This document shows positions 46,925 through 60,074 of a DNA stretch of 64,000 bases, piece after piece. Under the pieces are notes generated by a model. That model was given only the letters and a program-made list of their open reading frames with translations, made no database searches and was not told the origin of the DNA. The translations under genes were made by a program, and so were the position numbers. The DNA comes from Rhinopomastus cyanomelas (Eukaryota > Chordata > Aves > Bucerotiformes > Rhinopomastidae). The stretch is from positions 838,620 through 902,619 of the forward strand of contig VXBP01010397.1 of assembly GCA_013400115.1 (NCBI GenBank), written 5' to 3'. Each line of letters starts with the position of its first letter. Positions within the stretch are counted from its first letter, which is position 1.

Positions 46925-47050
46925 CAACCACAGAGGAGTAAGTTTCCAAATTAAAAACCTAAAACTGGTAACAAGGTGCCCATGGCAGGAACATTTTAAA
47001 CTGGCCATTAAAGTTTATAAGTTAGACGGGCACCAGGAGTGAGCAGGAAA
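46925..47050. promoter_or_regulatory. AT-rich candidate element
   Basis: Contains ccaaattaaaaacc, ttttaaactggccattaaag and tttataagttagacg words in a GC-rich neighbourhood. Homeodomain and CDX-type cores are present. Weakly supported. Confidence 0.3.
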
Positions 47051-48434
47051 ACAGCCGCCCCTCCTTGAGCAGCCTAACCACGGCTGTCCCCAAAGCCACA
47101 GGGCTGACATCATGGTGTGACTACACCTCCATCACCCACGGCCCGGCCAGGCCCAGCCCTGTGTTTACCCCTGCCCGTCCCCACCACTGTCCCTCACAGC
47201 CCACTTTTTCCTTTGAGGCCACTCAGCAGCCCCAGGGCCTGGTGAGAAAGAGGAAAAAGAGTAGAGAGAATGAAACCAAACCTCACTGACCACAAGGCGG
47301 GCTGCAAAACACGGTGCCCCAGCAGTCACACTGCCGGGACAGCAAGCTCTGCTCTAATCCTCTTGCCTCTCTCTGGCTGTCTCCCCTCATCCGGCCCCAA
47401 GCTGAGGTCCCTGGGGTGGGAGACTGGGTAAACTCCAGCAGCCAGGACTGCGCCAACTGTTATTCTCCAGTTTCCCCACAGACAACACACTCTGTGACCT
47501 TGGCAAGATGGGCTGGGGGAAGTTATCAGACCTGAGCTGGTGTCCTATCCCACATCAGGACACTGGGACGTACTGCGGGTACCTGAGAGAGGATCCAGTA
47601 TGTGTCTCAAGGGGTGAGGTGCTGTGGCGTAAGTGAGATACACAGCACATCCCCAAGCCCAGCTGGGAACACGTGGCCAGCCCCTGGGTGAAGTGCAGCT
47701 AGAAGTGCTTTGGGAGTACCAGAAATAGAAGGCTTAGGTGCCTGGGTGCAGAGTGGGGCAGTACCACTCCCCTCTCCCCTGCCAGCACAGGGTATTTTAG
47801 CTCTAGATGCCTCAAAGAGGAGCCACCAGCCTGGCTGGGCTGTGGCAAATGTGTAGGGGATGCAGATCTGCTTTGCACAGCAGGGTAGAAGGTGATGAGA
47901 GGGGATAAAACCCTATGGGTAATGATACTGGGAAAGCCCTGGAAGACACACCATGGCTGTTTCCAGAGCAGCTGTACATGAGGGCCAGCGCCACGCGAAG
48001 CCAGCACTGCACATTGGCACCAGCCTGAATGAGGCACTCAGCTTGGAGACACACGTTGCCAGAACACGGGTGAGAGCCACAGAAGCCACACGGGTTCAGG
48101 AGGGGCAAAGTTGGGGGCTACGTGACCGCAGAATTGCCTGCAGCAAGCCCAGGGCACCGGTCAGAACAGGATGTGAAAGCCACCATCTCCACTGGCTGCT
48201 GTTTGAACCTCACAAGGCACATTTTGCCTGCTGTCACCTTCTGGAGAGGTCTGTGGGTAGCATTTATAGACTGAGCCACAGACCCTAGTCCTTGTCCTCC
48301 GGACCGCACAGCGCTGCCCCTGCATCCAGAGCATCTCCAGGAGTGGGGAGGTGCACCAACGCCCCCACGCACCCCAGAGAGTCAAGAGAGCTGCTCACAT
48401 GCCTCCCTGCTCGCATCGATCCATGGGGAAGTGG

Positions 48435-48462
48435 GCACACATGCACACACACACACAAACAG
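48435..48462. repeat. (CA)n microsatellite
   Basis: Short interrupted CA repeat just upstream of the 48.48-48.6 kb block. Confidence 0.85.
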
Positions 48463-48477
48463 GGCAACCTCTGCAAA

Positions 48478-48610
48478 CAACTGCTCATTAAGTTAAAATT
48501 AAACTCTGCACAAATATTGACCTTTGGAGGGGACACAAACTCTGCCAATATATTTACCAGCTTTATAAATGGGCCTGACCACATACGCCGAGCTGGAGGA
48601 GATGAGAGCT
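48478..48610. promoter_or_regulatory. Candidate enhancer with a 36-base internal direct repeat and a nuclear-receptor half-site
   Basis: aaactctgcacaaatatt at 48501 is echoed by aaactctgccaatatatt at 48537. Between them lies TGACCTTTGG, a nuclear-receptor type half-site. Homeodomain words (aaaattaaac, tttataaatgg) flank the pair. Confidence 0.4.
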
Positions 48611-50054
48611 GTGGGGGTGCCCAAATGAGGTGCTCCCCCTCCCCCACCTCAACACACACCACCACTGTGCCCCACAGCTGTCCCCTGCCCTCTGTAAAGT
48701 TCCCACTCCAGTCTGAAGGAGACGGCGACCATGAGAATGAGTTGGACCCGCTTTCACACCCAGCTCATCATTTCTCAGGGGAGCAGCCAACAGCTCATGG
48801 AGCAGGGGAAGCTCTTGCCCACTCTGGGCTTGTAAAACCAGTCCAGCAGAGCAGTCCTGAAGCTGCCCTTCACTTTCCAAACCTTCCAGACTTCTACACT
48901 GGCTGAAGCCTCACTGCCTGGCAGGGGCATCCCCTGCCAAACCCCAGCTGCTCAGCATTGAAGCAGGCTGATCTGTTCACAAGTCCACAGTGCAGCACCT
49001 GGTACATCCCAGGAGTTCCCATCTCTTGAGAGGGGGACCCAGAGCTCAGGGCTCAGTGCTTTATCTGGGAAGGCTTCAGAAACTGCAGGAACACCAGCAG
49101 CTTTCAGCCAAGGGGGCAAAAAGCAGAAATAATGTGAAGAAAAGGTGTAACACTGCTCTGTGGTGGGAAATCATCCTTTGTGAACCCCCCCCAGAGCTCA
49201 GAGAAGGGGCCAGCATGCCCAGCTGAGCACACCACGGGGTAAAGTAGGATTGGGAAAATACCTGGGGCAAGATGTTTCCTCACAGATGGCTACACCAGCT
49301 TGGCTGCCATGGAAGGAGAGGCAAGCTCTTCTCATAGCCTACACCTAGAGTAAAGAACAGGAGGCAAGCTGGAATAAAGAGTGGCTTTGCAGGCAGAGGG
49401 CACAACTGGGAGGCAAGAACATTTCCCAGTGAGATTAAACTCTTTGGGTAAGCTGGAAAAACTGCTGAGTGCAACAAGCTGCTGTTGAATAGCTTGAAAT
49501 CAGTGGTGATAAATGCAGGTCTAAGGACGCGTGGAACAGGCCAAGTCACGGGGCACACAGCACAAGGGAGTTGTCCCCACATTAATGCAAAGGCAATGTA
49601 CCAGCCTTTGCCAGAGAGACGATGACCCCATAGATCCCAAGGAGATCAGGACTCCTCCAGTGTGCCCAGGGCTGTCACTGCCTCTCTATCCTTGACCAAA
49701 GAGGGTGGCAGAGCAGCGGGCACAGGGCCGAGCATATACCAACAGGTAGTGGTGTTCAGCAGGCAACTGAGATGTTAGAAGGTGGATTTAGGAGATGGCC
49801 CCAAGGACTGTGCACACCCAAAGCTCTGCATAGCCAGGAAAGGAGTACAATGAGGGTGTGCAGGCAGTAGGCACAGCTCCTGCACCAAAAGCACTGCAAA
49901 CACCAGTTTGGCAGTGGGAGGAAGGGTTGTGTCTGCGCTGGCCGCTTGGTCTCTGGCCCCAGGAATGCAGAGAGGAGAGCACGACACATACAGCAGGGGA
50001 TGCCCAAGTTCCAGCTCTTGGAAACACTGAATAGACTCTTATTCAGGCTGATGT

Positions 50055-50330
50055 AAAACACTGTTAAAACACACAAAAATCCTTTGAGTAATGGGCGAGC
50101 GGGAAAGAGGCATCTATAATTAACAGTAACTGTTCGAGACGGTCGCTGCCCAGAGACGTGTACTGTGCAAAACCACTTGAAAAGGCCTCGTCTGAAAGGC
50201 GAAGCCTGGGGTTTTTAAAGAAGGCCGTCATGTAACGATCCTGGCCCTTCCAAAATAATTCTGCCATATTAAAAAAAAACCCAAAACCTCAGCTTAATCG
50301 CTCTGCAGCACTGGGAACGGAGACCTCTGA
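50055..50330. promoter_or_regulatory. Candidate conserved non-coding element
   Basis: About 275 bases that mix isolated CpGs (tgttcgagacggtcgctgcc, cctcgtctgaaaggcg, atgtaacgatcc) with AT words (ctataattaacagtaac, aataattctgcc, gcttaatcgc). Retained CpGs outside an island hint at selection. A 67-codon minus-strand open frame (50064-50267) overlaps it but matches no family. Confidence 0.45.
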
Positions 50331-53300
50331 GAAGAGGGGAAGGGAAGCACAACCAGCTTCCAATTAGAGCCTCGTTAGAAAGGAAAGCTGGGGAGCTATT
50401 AGGGAGCGGGTCAGGAGTGAGCTGAGCGGAGCCAGCTGCCTGGAGACCCACTGCAGGAGGGGTGTCCCCACCAGCCTTACCCCTTCTTCCCCCCTGGTGA
50501 GTGCTCTGGGAGCCCAAAGGTGACATAGACCCATTTGTGGGCACTGGGCCTGAGCAGGTGGGGAGAAGATGGCTGCAGCTGCACTCCTAAAAGCAGCCTG
50601 GGAAGTTCTGGTCCTACACAGGACGGGGTTTGGAGATGCTCATGAAGCTGTACAAGAACTGCTGGGGACAAGCAAAGAGAAACTGGGGCTAGCAACGTGC
50701 TGCTGCTGAAGAGAAGTGAAACTGCCTCCTCCCACCCTCAGAGGCACAGAGCCTGCACTAGCACACTGCACACAATGTCCCCATAACACCAGGAATAGGC
50801 TCCTGGTTCTGCTGAGCACTGGGTTGCAGGTGTAGGAGGAGAGGACAGTCTCACTGTGAACGTAGCCATTCCATGGCCCTGCACACACAGCTTGCCATCT
50901 TCCCTGGAACCCCAAGTCCCTTTCCTTTCCTATGCAGAGCAGTGTCTCCCAGTGCCTGGCATGCTTACAGCCCCAAGGTGGGTCGTGCAGTGGCTACAAC
51001 TGTTCTTAGAAGTGTCAAAGTCCTGCCAGGTTGGTTAGCCATCGCCCACAGTGCAGGTTCAGCCACAGCATCCTCCCCAAGCCATTTGCTTCATCAGCTC
51101 TGGCTTTAACTGTGCCCAGTGGCCTTGCCTGCCTGGGCCAGGGCACTGGGCACCCGCTCACATGCCTGCAGCCCAGCTCCAGGACCAGCCGGGCAGGAGG
51201 CACACTGCCCTGAGCAGCCTCCCCTTCCCATTCCACAGCCTGGGACCCATCCAACACAAAGTTAATTTCTAACCATGGGTAACCACCAGTGCCTGAGCTG
51301 GGATGATTTATCTTATATCTGCCTGGGTTGGATTTATGAGCCACACATCCCCTAGCCTGTGATAAAAGCCATGTCTGTGCTCCTCCATGCCCCCCCCCCT
51401 TTCCATATTCCCTCCATGCGGACTCATTGCCCACCCCCTGCCCCATTTACAAGCCTTCCCCCAGTGCAGAAACCTGACAGCTCGCAGAAGAACAGTAAAC
51501 ACCACACAAAATAGCACACGCTGGAGGCCAAGGAGAGACACACTGGCCAGGGAAGCCACAAATGGTTTCTGCTTTTGGGACCTGCTCAAGAAAACAGAAT
51601 GGGATGTACCCTGGGCTCCCAGCAGCTTTCTGAATGCAAGAGGGGAGCTGCTATGAACAGCCAAGCTGGAGCACCACTCACTACATGGCTGGGTCACATG
51701 CTGGGGATGGCCAAGCAACGAGGAGCAGTCTCTGTGGCAACAGCTGACAGCAGCACTGGTGGGTAGTGGGCATTGCCCTTTAGTGCAGGGTGGAAAATTC
51801 CTTGACCCATCTGCCCAATATGGAGCCAGGAGGACCACGGACCCCAAGTGGGGCCAGGTGCTCATTTGCCCCTGCCAAGCAGCACCAGGAATGGGGTGCC
51901 AAGAGAGGGCTCATCCCTGCACACACTTGTCTCAGTCCATCCTCCCTTGCCAAGCAGCTCAGCACCTGGGCACCACATCATAGGGATGCCCCAGATTGGC
52001 ACATCAGGTTGCTCCACAGTCTGACCACAGTGATCATTAAGGTGTGTTGTCATCAGGCTTCTTTTTAAACGAGGTCTAAGGTTTCTCACATGGTGCTGGG
52101 AACAGGATCAGCCCCTGAGCAGCACTGGGCATTACTGCCGTGCTGGCAGCCTCTGCAGCATCCTAACATGTGCAGGCCACTGCACACGCCTGAATCCGCT
52201 TTCTGTCCCTCTGCCACCCACAGGGGAGCTTGGATGGTCTGTGTGCACTGTGGCAGCCAAGATGTTCCAGAGTCTTGTGCAGCAGCATCACTGTCTTGCC
52301 AGCCAGCAGAGCACCAGCCTTCGCACCACCACCAAGGGCTTCTGGTACTGGCAGCCAGACAGACGCGTACCCCAGCATGTGGGCAAACAGACCAGATCCC
52401 TGGCAACTTGGCTACATAGTTTGTAGTCCTGAGTTGCACTGAGCAGCCCAGCCCAAAGCAGCCCCTCACCAGTGGCTGCCAGCTGGGGAGGAAGTGGCAG
52501 CGTGGACAGCCAAGGGGTTTGCAGAATGAGGCCACATGAAGCAGGACAGACAAGGCAGCATCACATCCCAGCATCCCAGCTCAGGGGACAATCACCACCA
52601 GTCCCCCGCCATCCCCCTGCCCTCTGCAGCACTGATAGCGGCAGCCCCAGCACAGGAGAGAAGAGAGCCTTGTTCTGGAGCCAAGACTAAGGCGATTCAG
52701 TGCTTCGCTCCCCTGAGGTTTCTCGGGTGAAACCTGCCTCTGTAATGGCTGTGTCTGTAAAAGGTATGGAAATGCCCATAAAACCTGTATCAAATGCTAT
52801 ATGGATATATATAGATATATGGAGAGAAGTATGAAATTAGGAGTACGTGGGGAATTGAGGCAAGACGGCTCACTCCAAGCCATAAAAACACAAGTGAAAG
52901 GCAGGGGAGGCAGGAGTGCCAGGAGCAATGCAGACAGGACGGCACGGCCAGGAGCCAGGGGAAGGGCACCCTGGCTCCGCACTGCATGGCTCTGACAAGA
53001 CCTGCACCCCAAGAAAACCTCCGAAATCGAGGGACCTCTCTGTGGGGCAGCACGGGACAGTTCCCAGAGCAAGGTTGAGGATGCCTCAGCAGGGCTCCCC
53101 AGCAGCCCAAATCTTCATTGCAGGGAGGGGCTCTGACTGTGGAAAGACTCCAACATTATCCCTGAACCAGAGGCAGTTCAAGGATGAGCTGCCAAAGCAA
53201 CGAGCAGAAGGCTGGAGAGAGAAGACACGCACACAGCAGCCCACTGTGCTATTGACGGGAGCCTGAAGTGCAGGATGAGAGGACAGGAGAGTGTTGCAGG

Positions 53301-54984
53301 GGCAGAGAGAAAATAACCAGTGCTCCCAGCTGGGACAAAGAAGCTGAGCACAGCTAACGGTAGCCCCAGAGATTCACTAACCTGTACATCTCTTTGAGGA
53401 TACCTTGTCCCCAAGGGCGAGTACCAGCGCTTGGTACCAGCAAACAGCACATGGTTTTGCCCCAGGGGAACACACCCAATGCAGAGCATTGTGCAGCCCC
53501 CAACACTCAGTGCTACTGAGATGGGCTCAAGGAGTTCCACAACTGCCTACTGGGCTGCGTGCCCTCCTCTACAGGGCTGCTGATGCGAGGACGTGGGTAA
53601 AGCGACATGCTGAGCAGCAAGCAGGGCCCATCTGCCATGAACCCTATGATCCAATACAGCAGACTTGCCTTTTCCTACAATAACCATCCCTTCGAAAGCT
53701 GAAGTTTTAGGAAATTCTGTCATATCAACAGGTTTTGCAGCAAAATTATAAATTAATAGGCAAACAGAGGGTTCTTGCCAAGGAGTAAGCAATAAATGAT
53801 GACAGAGTTGGTAAGCCATGGCAGTTTGCTCTCACCACTGATGCTGTGTGGTGACACCACACCACACTATGCAGTACCCAGTTGGCTCCAGTCCTTTTTA
53901 CCTTGTGCCAGCAAGACACAGGGAGCTGGGACCCCACACCCAGCTCTTTTTAAACCCACCAAAATCTTTAACTTCTTGTAGCCTTCCTAAAGCAGAAAAA
54001 GGGCTATAAACTCAGTTTAGGGCTTAACCCCACTAATTTTCCCCTGACACATTTTCCCTGATACCAGTGAGCATGAAGGGAAGTGTACAGTAAGAAAACC
54101 CAGAGCAGGATCAAGCTTCAGGCATGTTCCTACTCCAAATCCACATGGGGCTGATCCTGTGGCAATGGAGACAAAAACTCCTTGGCTGTTCTCTCGTACA
54201 TTCTTGAAGTGTGAGAGCCCCACCACAGCTCTTTGCTGCACACTAACCAGGGTAAAAGCATAGTGCAGATATCAGTTCCACTACCTGCAGCCCTGCCACA
54301 AAGGATGCAGCCAGGGTGAGCTGTGCCCAGGATGCAGAGAGGCAGTGCTGGAGCTGCAGCCCCATGCTACTGGCATATGCAGACCATCAGGCTGGTTGGA
54401 GATGGAGTGCCATGTGCCATACCCCTGTCATGTGCCAGTGCTGGGGCTGTCGTTCAAAATAAATCCAGGAAACAGGGCGGTTAGGTAGCAGTCAGATGGA
54501 CACCAGCAGCAGAACAGCCAGAGAGTGACAGAGAGGGCTGAGGAACAAAGGGGATGGGACGGAGCATTAGAGGGGATGGAAAGAATGGAGACCTTCCTTG
54601 CCACTCTGCTTTGTATCACCAGGTTCAGATCCTAAAAAAGGGTTTCCAGAGGCATTGAGCAGCTTTTAAGGGACAGGTTTAGGGACAGCCCCACCAAGGC
54701 AGGGGTGCAAGATAGGGAGGAATAGTGTTGCAGGGGTTGGAGACCGTACCGGGCTGCAGGGAAGATGACAGTCACCTGTTTCTAGACACTGTCCACGGGT
54801 CTACTTAGCCCTGAGCTCCACTGGGCAGCCATGGAACAGCATAGTGCCCAGGGATTGCTGTCCCCCAAAATCTCCACAGTTCATCCTATGCCAGCAGTTG
54901 TGGTCCTCACTCAGCCCTGGCCGGTGGTGTGTTAGCACCGCCAGCTCTGCACAGTGTCACCTTCCTAGGCTCCAAGCAGGCGAA

Positions 54985-55076
54985 AAACAAGCTGCAGCCC
55001 TGCAGTAGGGATGTGACATGAATACGGATGAGACCAAGTGGGCTCATGAATATTAACACCTGTTGTGGCTTTCAGG
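54985..55076. promoter_or_regulatory. Small AT-rich candidate element beside a CR1 cluster
   Basis: Contains gtgacatgaatacggatgag and catgaatattaacacctg words. Short and weakly supported. Confidence 0.25.
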
Positions 55077-55083
55077 AACATCA

Positions 55084-55183
55084 ATCATAGAATCATTAGG
55101 GATTGGAAGGGACCTCAAAAGATCATCTAGTCCAATCCCCCTGCAACGGCAGGATCGCCTAGACCAAGTCACACAGGAATGCA
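55084..55183 (-). mobile_element. CR1 3' end, minus orientation
   Basis: About 100 bases beginning with the reversed terminus (tcatagaatcattagggatt) and running through catctagtccaatccccctg and cctagaccaagtca. Confidence 0.95.
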
Positions 55184-55282
55184 TCACAAAGATCTAATAT
55201 TACTCTTTGCCACGCAAAGGCAGTAATATCCTCGTGTCAGGCCTGCCAGGACTGTGTCAGAAGGCCAGCCCTGTAAGCCTGG

Positions 55283-55853
55283 GCTGTATCTAAAGAAGAG
55301 TCACCAGTGGGTCAAGGGTGGTGGTTCTCCCCCTCTACTCTGCTCTTGTGAGACCTCACTTGGAGTACTGTCTCCAGTTCTGGAAACCCCAATACAGGAA
55401 GGACATGGAACTGCGGGAGCCAGTCCAGACAAGGGCTACAAGGATGATCAGAGGGCTGGAGCACCTCTCCTATGAAGACAGGCTGAGGGGATTTGGGCTA
55501 CTCAGCCTGGAGAAGGCTCTGGGGGTAACTTATAGCAGCTTCCAGTACCTGAAGGAGGCCACAGGAAAGCTGTAGAGGGACTTTTTACAAGCGACTCTAG
55601 TGATAGGACAAGTGGGAATGGTTTCAAGCTGTAAGAGGGCAGATTTACATTAGACATTAGGCAGAAATTCCTCACTGAGTTCTGAAACCAGTTGCCCAGA
55701 CAGGTTGTGGATGGCCCCTCCCTAGAAGTGTTCAAGGCCAGGTTACACTGGGCTCTGGGCAACCTGGTCTAATGTCCTTGCCTATGGCAGGGGGGTTGGG
55801 ACTAGATGATTCTGAGGTCCTTTCCAACCTAAGCCATTCTATGATATTCTATC
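55283..55853 (+). mobile_element. CR1 LINE 3' fragment
   Basis: About 570 bases in plus orientation, from gggctgtatctaaagaag through the RT-tail words (gacctcacttggagtactgt) and 3'UTR (ggcagaaattcctcac, ggttgggactagatgattc) to a terminal tctatgatattctat. Closely related to the copy at 9.9-10.65 kb. Confidence 0.95.
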
Positions 55854-55910
55854 ACATACCTGTCCCTAGCCCACATTCACAGGCTCCAGCTCTCCACAAG
55901 CCCAGGGTAG

Positions 55911-56036
55911 AATCATAGAATCACAGAATCATTAGGGATTGGAAGGAACCTTGAAAGATCATCTAGTCCAATCCCCCTGCCACAGCAGGATCACCTAGAC
56001 CAAGTCATACAGTCAGTCTGGGTTAGAAGGGACCAC
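55911..56036 (-). mobile_element. CR1 3' end, minus orientation
   Basis: Begins aatcatagaatcacagaatc, the reversed terminal repeat in two units. It is nearly identical over about 85 bases to the fragment at 55084. It may extend to a ggttagaagggacc word near 56025. Confidence 0.93.
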
Positions 56037-56999
56037 AGATAGGATAGGAGTCCTGCTGTCTTCTCTTCTGCGACCTCGAGGTCTCAAAATGCAGGGAACA
56101 AGTTCCAGGTGGGCAGGGATTTGACTGCTCTGTGTCTGTAGCACCCGCACAGCCAGGTGCGTGTGGTCACACTGCTCCAGGAACCAGCAGAGGACTGCTC
56201 TCTGGGGAGCAGAGGGTATGGGGGGCTGGCACATCCTGCAGCTGAGGAGAACTGCACTGAATGGCTCCAGCCTCTCTGGGCAAGGTCAGACCAACACAAC
56301 AGGGTCTGTATGGTCCTGTAATGCTTTAAAAAGTAGGATTCCTCAGGAAGCTGGGAATGCCTGAGCACTGCTCCAGCCGTGGCACCGGCAGGGTCCAGGC
56401 AAGGGGAAGGCAGGCAGGGCCTCAGAGATGCACAGGGAGGGCAGATGGGATGAGACCACACTTGGGACACGCACCTCCTCCCTGTCCTTGCGCAGGACAG
56501 GACTTCCCAGGTCCTTGGGTCCTTTCAGCCAAGGAATCCAGGCCAGAGAGCTCCCAAGATGGGATCTGTGAAGCAGCCATGCTGAGGGCCATGGGGATCT
56601 AGGGATGCTCCCCCATATCCATGCTTCCCATAAATCTGGGTAATCCCACGCCTCCATCCTGCTCCCCAGATTCCTGCCTCTTCCACAATATCCATCTGCA
56701 TCTCCCTCAGCAGCCACGGCTCTCAGGACCACAGGACATATGTCAGCCAAGCACTGCTGCCAGCAGGTGTGAGACCAGAAAGGATTTTATGGGTGTAAGC
56801 CTTTTAGTTTGGCAAAGCATCCCCACTACGTGCCCCCAGCTGAGGTACAGAGGCTGTTGTGGCACCTGCGTCCCTCTGGTGAGGCTGGCAGCCCTGGGTA
56901 CGGGGCAGGCTCCCACGCTCAGCTGGTGCAGCGTGAGGTCACACCCAGACCTGTGAACCCAGGCAGGCACTGGGGGGACCTTCTAGTCACACAATTACT

Positions 57000-57320
57000 G
57001 TATTATATAGCACTAATAAAAAAAAAAAGGGTGGGGGGAGGTGGAAAGGGGCTTGAAGTTTTCTTAGTGCCACATAGTAAAGTATTTATAGAAAGCCAGG
57101 CGTGAATGGGCTGCTCACAGGCCACACTCCTCCTCGGCGTCAGGATCTCCAGGAATTATTCTGTGCAGTCACATTGTTGTATTCACCCAGAGTTGAGTTT
57201 AATTACAGACACGCGGGCAAACAGGCTGTCAGTGTTCCAGCCTTGCTGGGGAAAGAGCAACTGAGCTCCCTTTAATGAACATATTTCACAAAGACTCAAG
57301 GTTGAAATAAAGAGGGGGAG
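57000..57320. promoter_or_regulatory. Candidate IHH enhancer in the NHEJ1 intron
   Basis: AT-rich words (caattactgtattatatagc, ggaattattctgtgc, gtttaattacagacacg, ccctttaatgaac, atatttcac) span some 300 bases, interrupted by a short A/G-rich run at 57018-57045. Repeated TAATT/AATTA cores point to homeodomain input. Confidence 0.42.
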
Positions 57321-57639
57321 GAGAGGGTCTGGCAGAGCTAGGGGTGGTGGGATGGGATGACTGGGCCATAGGAGGATGCAGGGGACCAGAAGAGCTGTGG
57401 GGCTCTCTGGGTGGGGGAACAGGGCTGGGGTGCTAGGGAGAAGACAGAGACAGTGGGCACATAGTGTGTAGGGCAAACAGAGCAATAGGCCCAGATGTGG
57501 CCAGAGCTGATCTTACGATGCAAGGCCTTGAGCATCAGCTGCACGCGCAATGGCAGATGCCTTTGGAGAGCCAGAAGAGCTTCCCAAAGAAAATGGGGCG
57601 AGTGGGGAGGGCTTCCAGCTTGTAACAGAGCAGGGCATG

Positions 57640-57960
57640 AGCAGAACAAATAAATATAGAGCTGCTTTATTACAAGGCTGGCCAGCCCTGGTGGCTGTCT
57701 GATTACAGGGCAGGCTGCTCCAACACTATGCAAGCCCAGACCTCAATAAAGGCTGGGCTGGAGGTGCCATTTGCTCATTGACAACTCAATCCCACCTGCT
57801 GCCCAGCTCCAGCACACAGCTGGGCTGCCCCTGTGCTCCAACACGGAGCAAAGGGAAAAATTAAAGCTTAAACAAATAGTGAGTAAGCGATGAGCAGGGG
57901 CAGGTGGGATCAGCAGCCCTGCAGTCAAGCACTAAAAATACAGTTTATTTTCCTAAGGAG
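57640..57960. promoter_or_regulatory. Candidate regulatory block
   Basis: Contains aaataaatatagagctgc, ctttattacaaggctgg, tctgattacagggc, cctcaataaaggctgg and aaaaattaaagcttaaac words. AT-rich cores alternate with GC-rich DNA; conservation untested. Confidence 0.35.
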
Positions 57961-58094
57961 CCAGAGGCTTCCAAATCTGGACATTTAAACAAAAAAAAAA
58001 AAAGGAAATAATAAAATGCCATAAGAATTACAGATCCATGGCAGGGGTGGGGGAAAGACCCAAGAACAAGGAAAGAAAAACATAGGGATGAGTA

Positions 58095-58190
58095 AGACAC
58101 ACACATGACGTACACAAATACACTGAGATGGAAATGCATAAGCACACAGAGGCACACGCAGGCACACACAGCGACACACGTGCAGGGCCA
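58095..58190. repeat. (CACA)n-rich microsatellite region
   Basis: Interrupted cacaca and ggcacacgc units across about 95 bases. Confidence 0.8.
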
Positions 58191-60074
58191 GCTCCTGGCT
58201 CCCAGGGACAGAGCCTGCCTACGCTCTCTCCTCTCCCCAGGGTGAGGGCATTAACCTCTGCACGCATGCACACACATCTTTCCAGGGCTCAGGCTGAAAG
58301 GGCACTTTGTCTCCCCATCTGCAGTGCTCTCTGTGCATGGGCTCCCAAGCCACCACAGGTGAGGCAGTGGCCACTGTCCCCAAGGGCTCCTGCAACCACC
58401 TTGGTGCTGAATCTCTGACACCCACTACATGGATACTACAGTGGGGCACGAACCCAGCCAGGCTAGGAGCCTCTTGGCCAGCAGCCAAAGCAGCCCCATG
58501 CCTGGGCAGCCAGCCAGCACACCAGTCCCCAACATGCCCACAGAAGCTGAGGGAGGGATGAAGATGGGCACGTCCATGGGGCTGTGGGTCGGGAAGCTTT
58601 AAAGGGGTTGATTTAGTATTGTCTCACTTGCCCTGAAACGGGCACTTGAGCAAGGGATGGAGGTTGCCTCAGGTCATCACAACGCTGAACAGAGCCCTTA
58701 TAGCATGGGGCAGGAGAAAGGGGCTGCTTTGAGATTAGCTGGCTCCCTTGGGCACAGCTGGGTGGGACTGCGGTGGTCCCACATGTCTCCCCTGCATAGC
58801 TCTGCCAAGGAGACGCTCCCCCAAACACCTCCACACAGTGATGGATGAACATCAGTTTGACCACCAGCCCTACCAAAGTCCCTGCAGCATCTCGACACCA
58901 CTGCACCCTCCCCAGGGCAGAGACTGGGAGAAGAGGCAGAGCTGGAAAAGAAAGTGGGCAGTGCCAGCACCGTGCAGCCTTCCTCAGCAGTTTGTAAGCG
59001 CATTCCCTGTGAAGGCATCACCATGTGCCCCGAAGACCCCCAGCTCCACATACTCCACTCTGAAGCAGAGTCTGGCCACAGTGTTCTCAAGGAAGTTGCA
59101 TTGGCAAAGCCAGATACAGCAGAGTTCCAAATCTCCTTCCACACTCGATACAGGACGGTAGCACCTGGCTCCCATGGAGACACTTGCCACTTCCGCATTT
59201 CTTCTTCCCCCACCAACCTGCATAGGTACACAGCACACGGTGAGCCCAGGGCTGGATGGGGCCACTGCAGCTGCCCCCACTGCTGCTCCCCCATAGCCCG
59301 GAGAGCGGAAAACGGATCTCTGCAAAGGGCACATCATGCGGAAGCTGTTCACATCCCGTAGTGCGGGCTCAACGGGTGAGGAGCAGGGCAGCTCCCAGGT
59401 CGCCAGGTTATCGGATGATAACAAGTCAGCACAGCCCGAGCACGCGACTTCCAGCAATGCAAGGCTGCTTCCTTTGTTTTGGGAAAACAAGACCTTTGCT
59501 GGCACATTCTTGCGTGGCCTGAAGCTGTCCTCCACTTGTACCAGCTCTGAGAGGAGTCATCCCCTCTGCCCCTCTTCCAGCAGAGGCCAGGCCTCATCCT
59601 TTTTGCCTTTCCCATCTCCGTAAGAAGAAGGGCGGGAGTTGGTGATGTGCCATGTGGGGTCCAAAGGCCGCTCCTTGCATCTACTGGGGGTCCTGGATGC
59701 CTCCCAGCCCAGCTGCACTGCAGGCTCAGCCCTGCTGGAGACCCCTGGTCCTGTCTCCACAAGCTCATCTCCCAGACACGCTAGCAGGGTGCTGCTAAGG
59801 CTTGGAAGAGCCAAGACACCCACATTCAAGGCTGTGGGGATCCTAACATTGCAGGTTTAGCTCAAAGGGCCTCCCCATTCCCAAACTGAGGGGCTGAGAA
59901 TTGCATCAGGCCAAGGGAGCTGCACAGGGCTCAGGCCTCCATTCCCACCTTGCCCTCCATCCTACAGACCTGCTCCGTCCCCACGGTGGTATCCCCCCCA
60001 CTCTCCAGAGAGCTGGCAGTTTGATGGGGGTGTGGGAGACCCTCCCATACCCCTCCCCCCATGGAGGAGGAAAC

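Noticed and set aside
58984..59535. 183-codon minus-strand open frame, considered for NHEJ1 exon 2 or 3
   Set aside because: The words AKVLFSQNKG and LCFRVEYVELG look loosely XLF-like, but order, spacing and splice sites do not fit. Other frames of the same region are open too.
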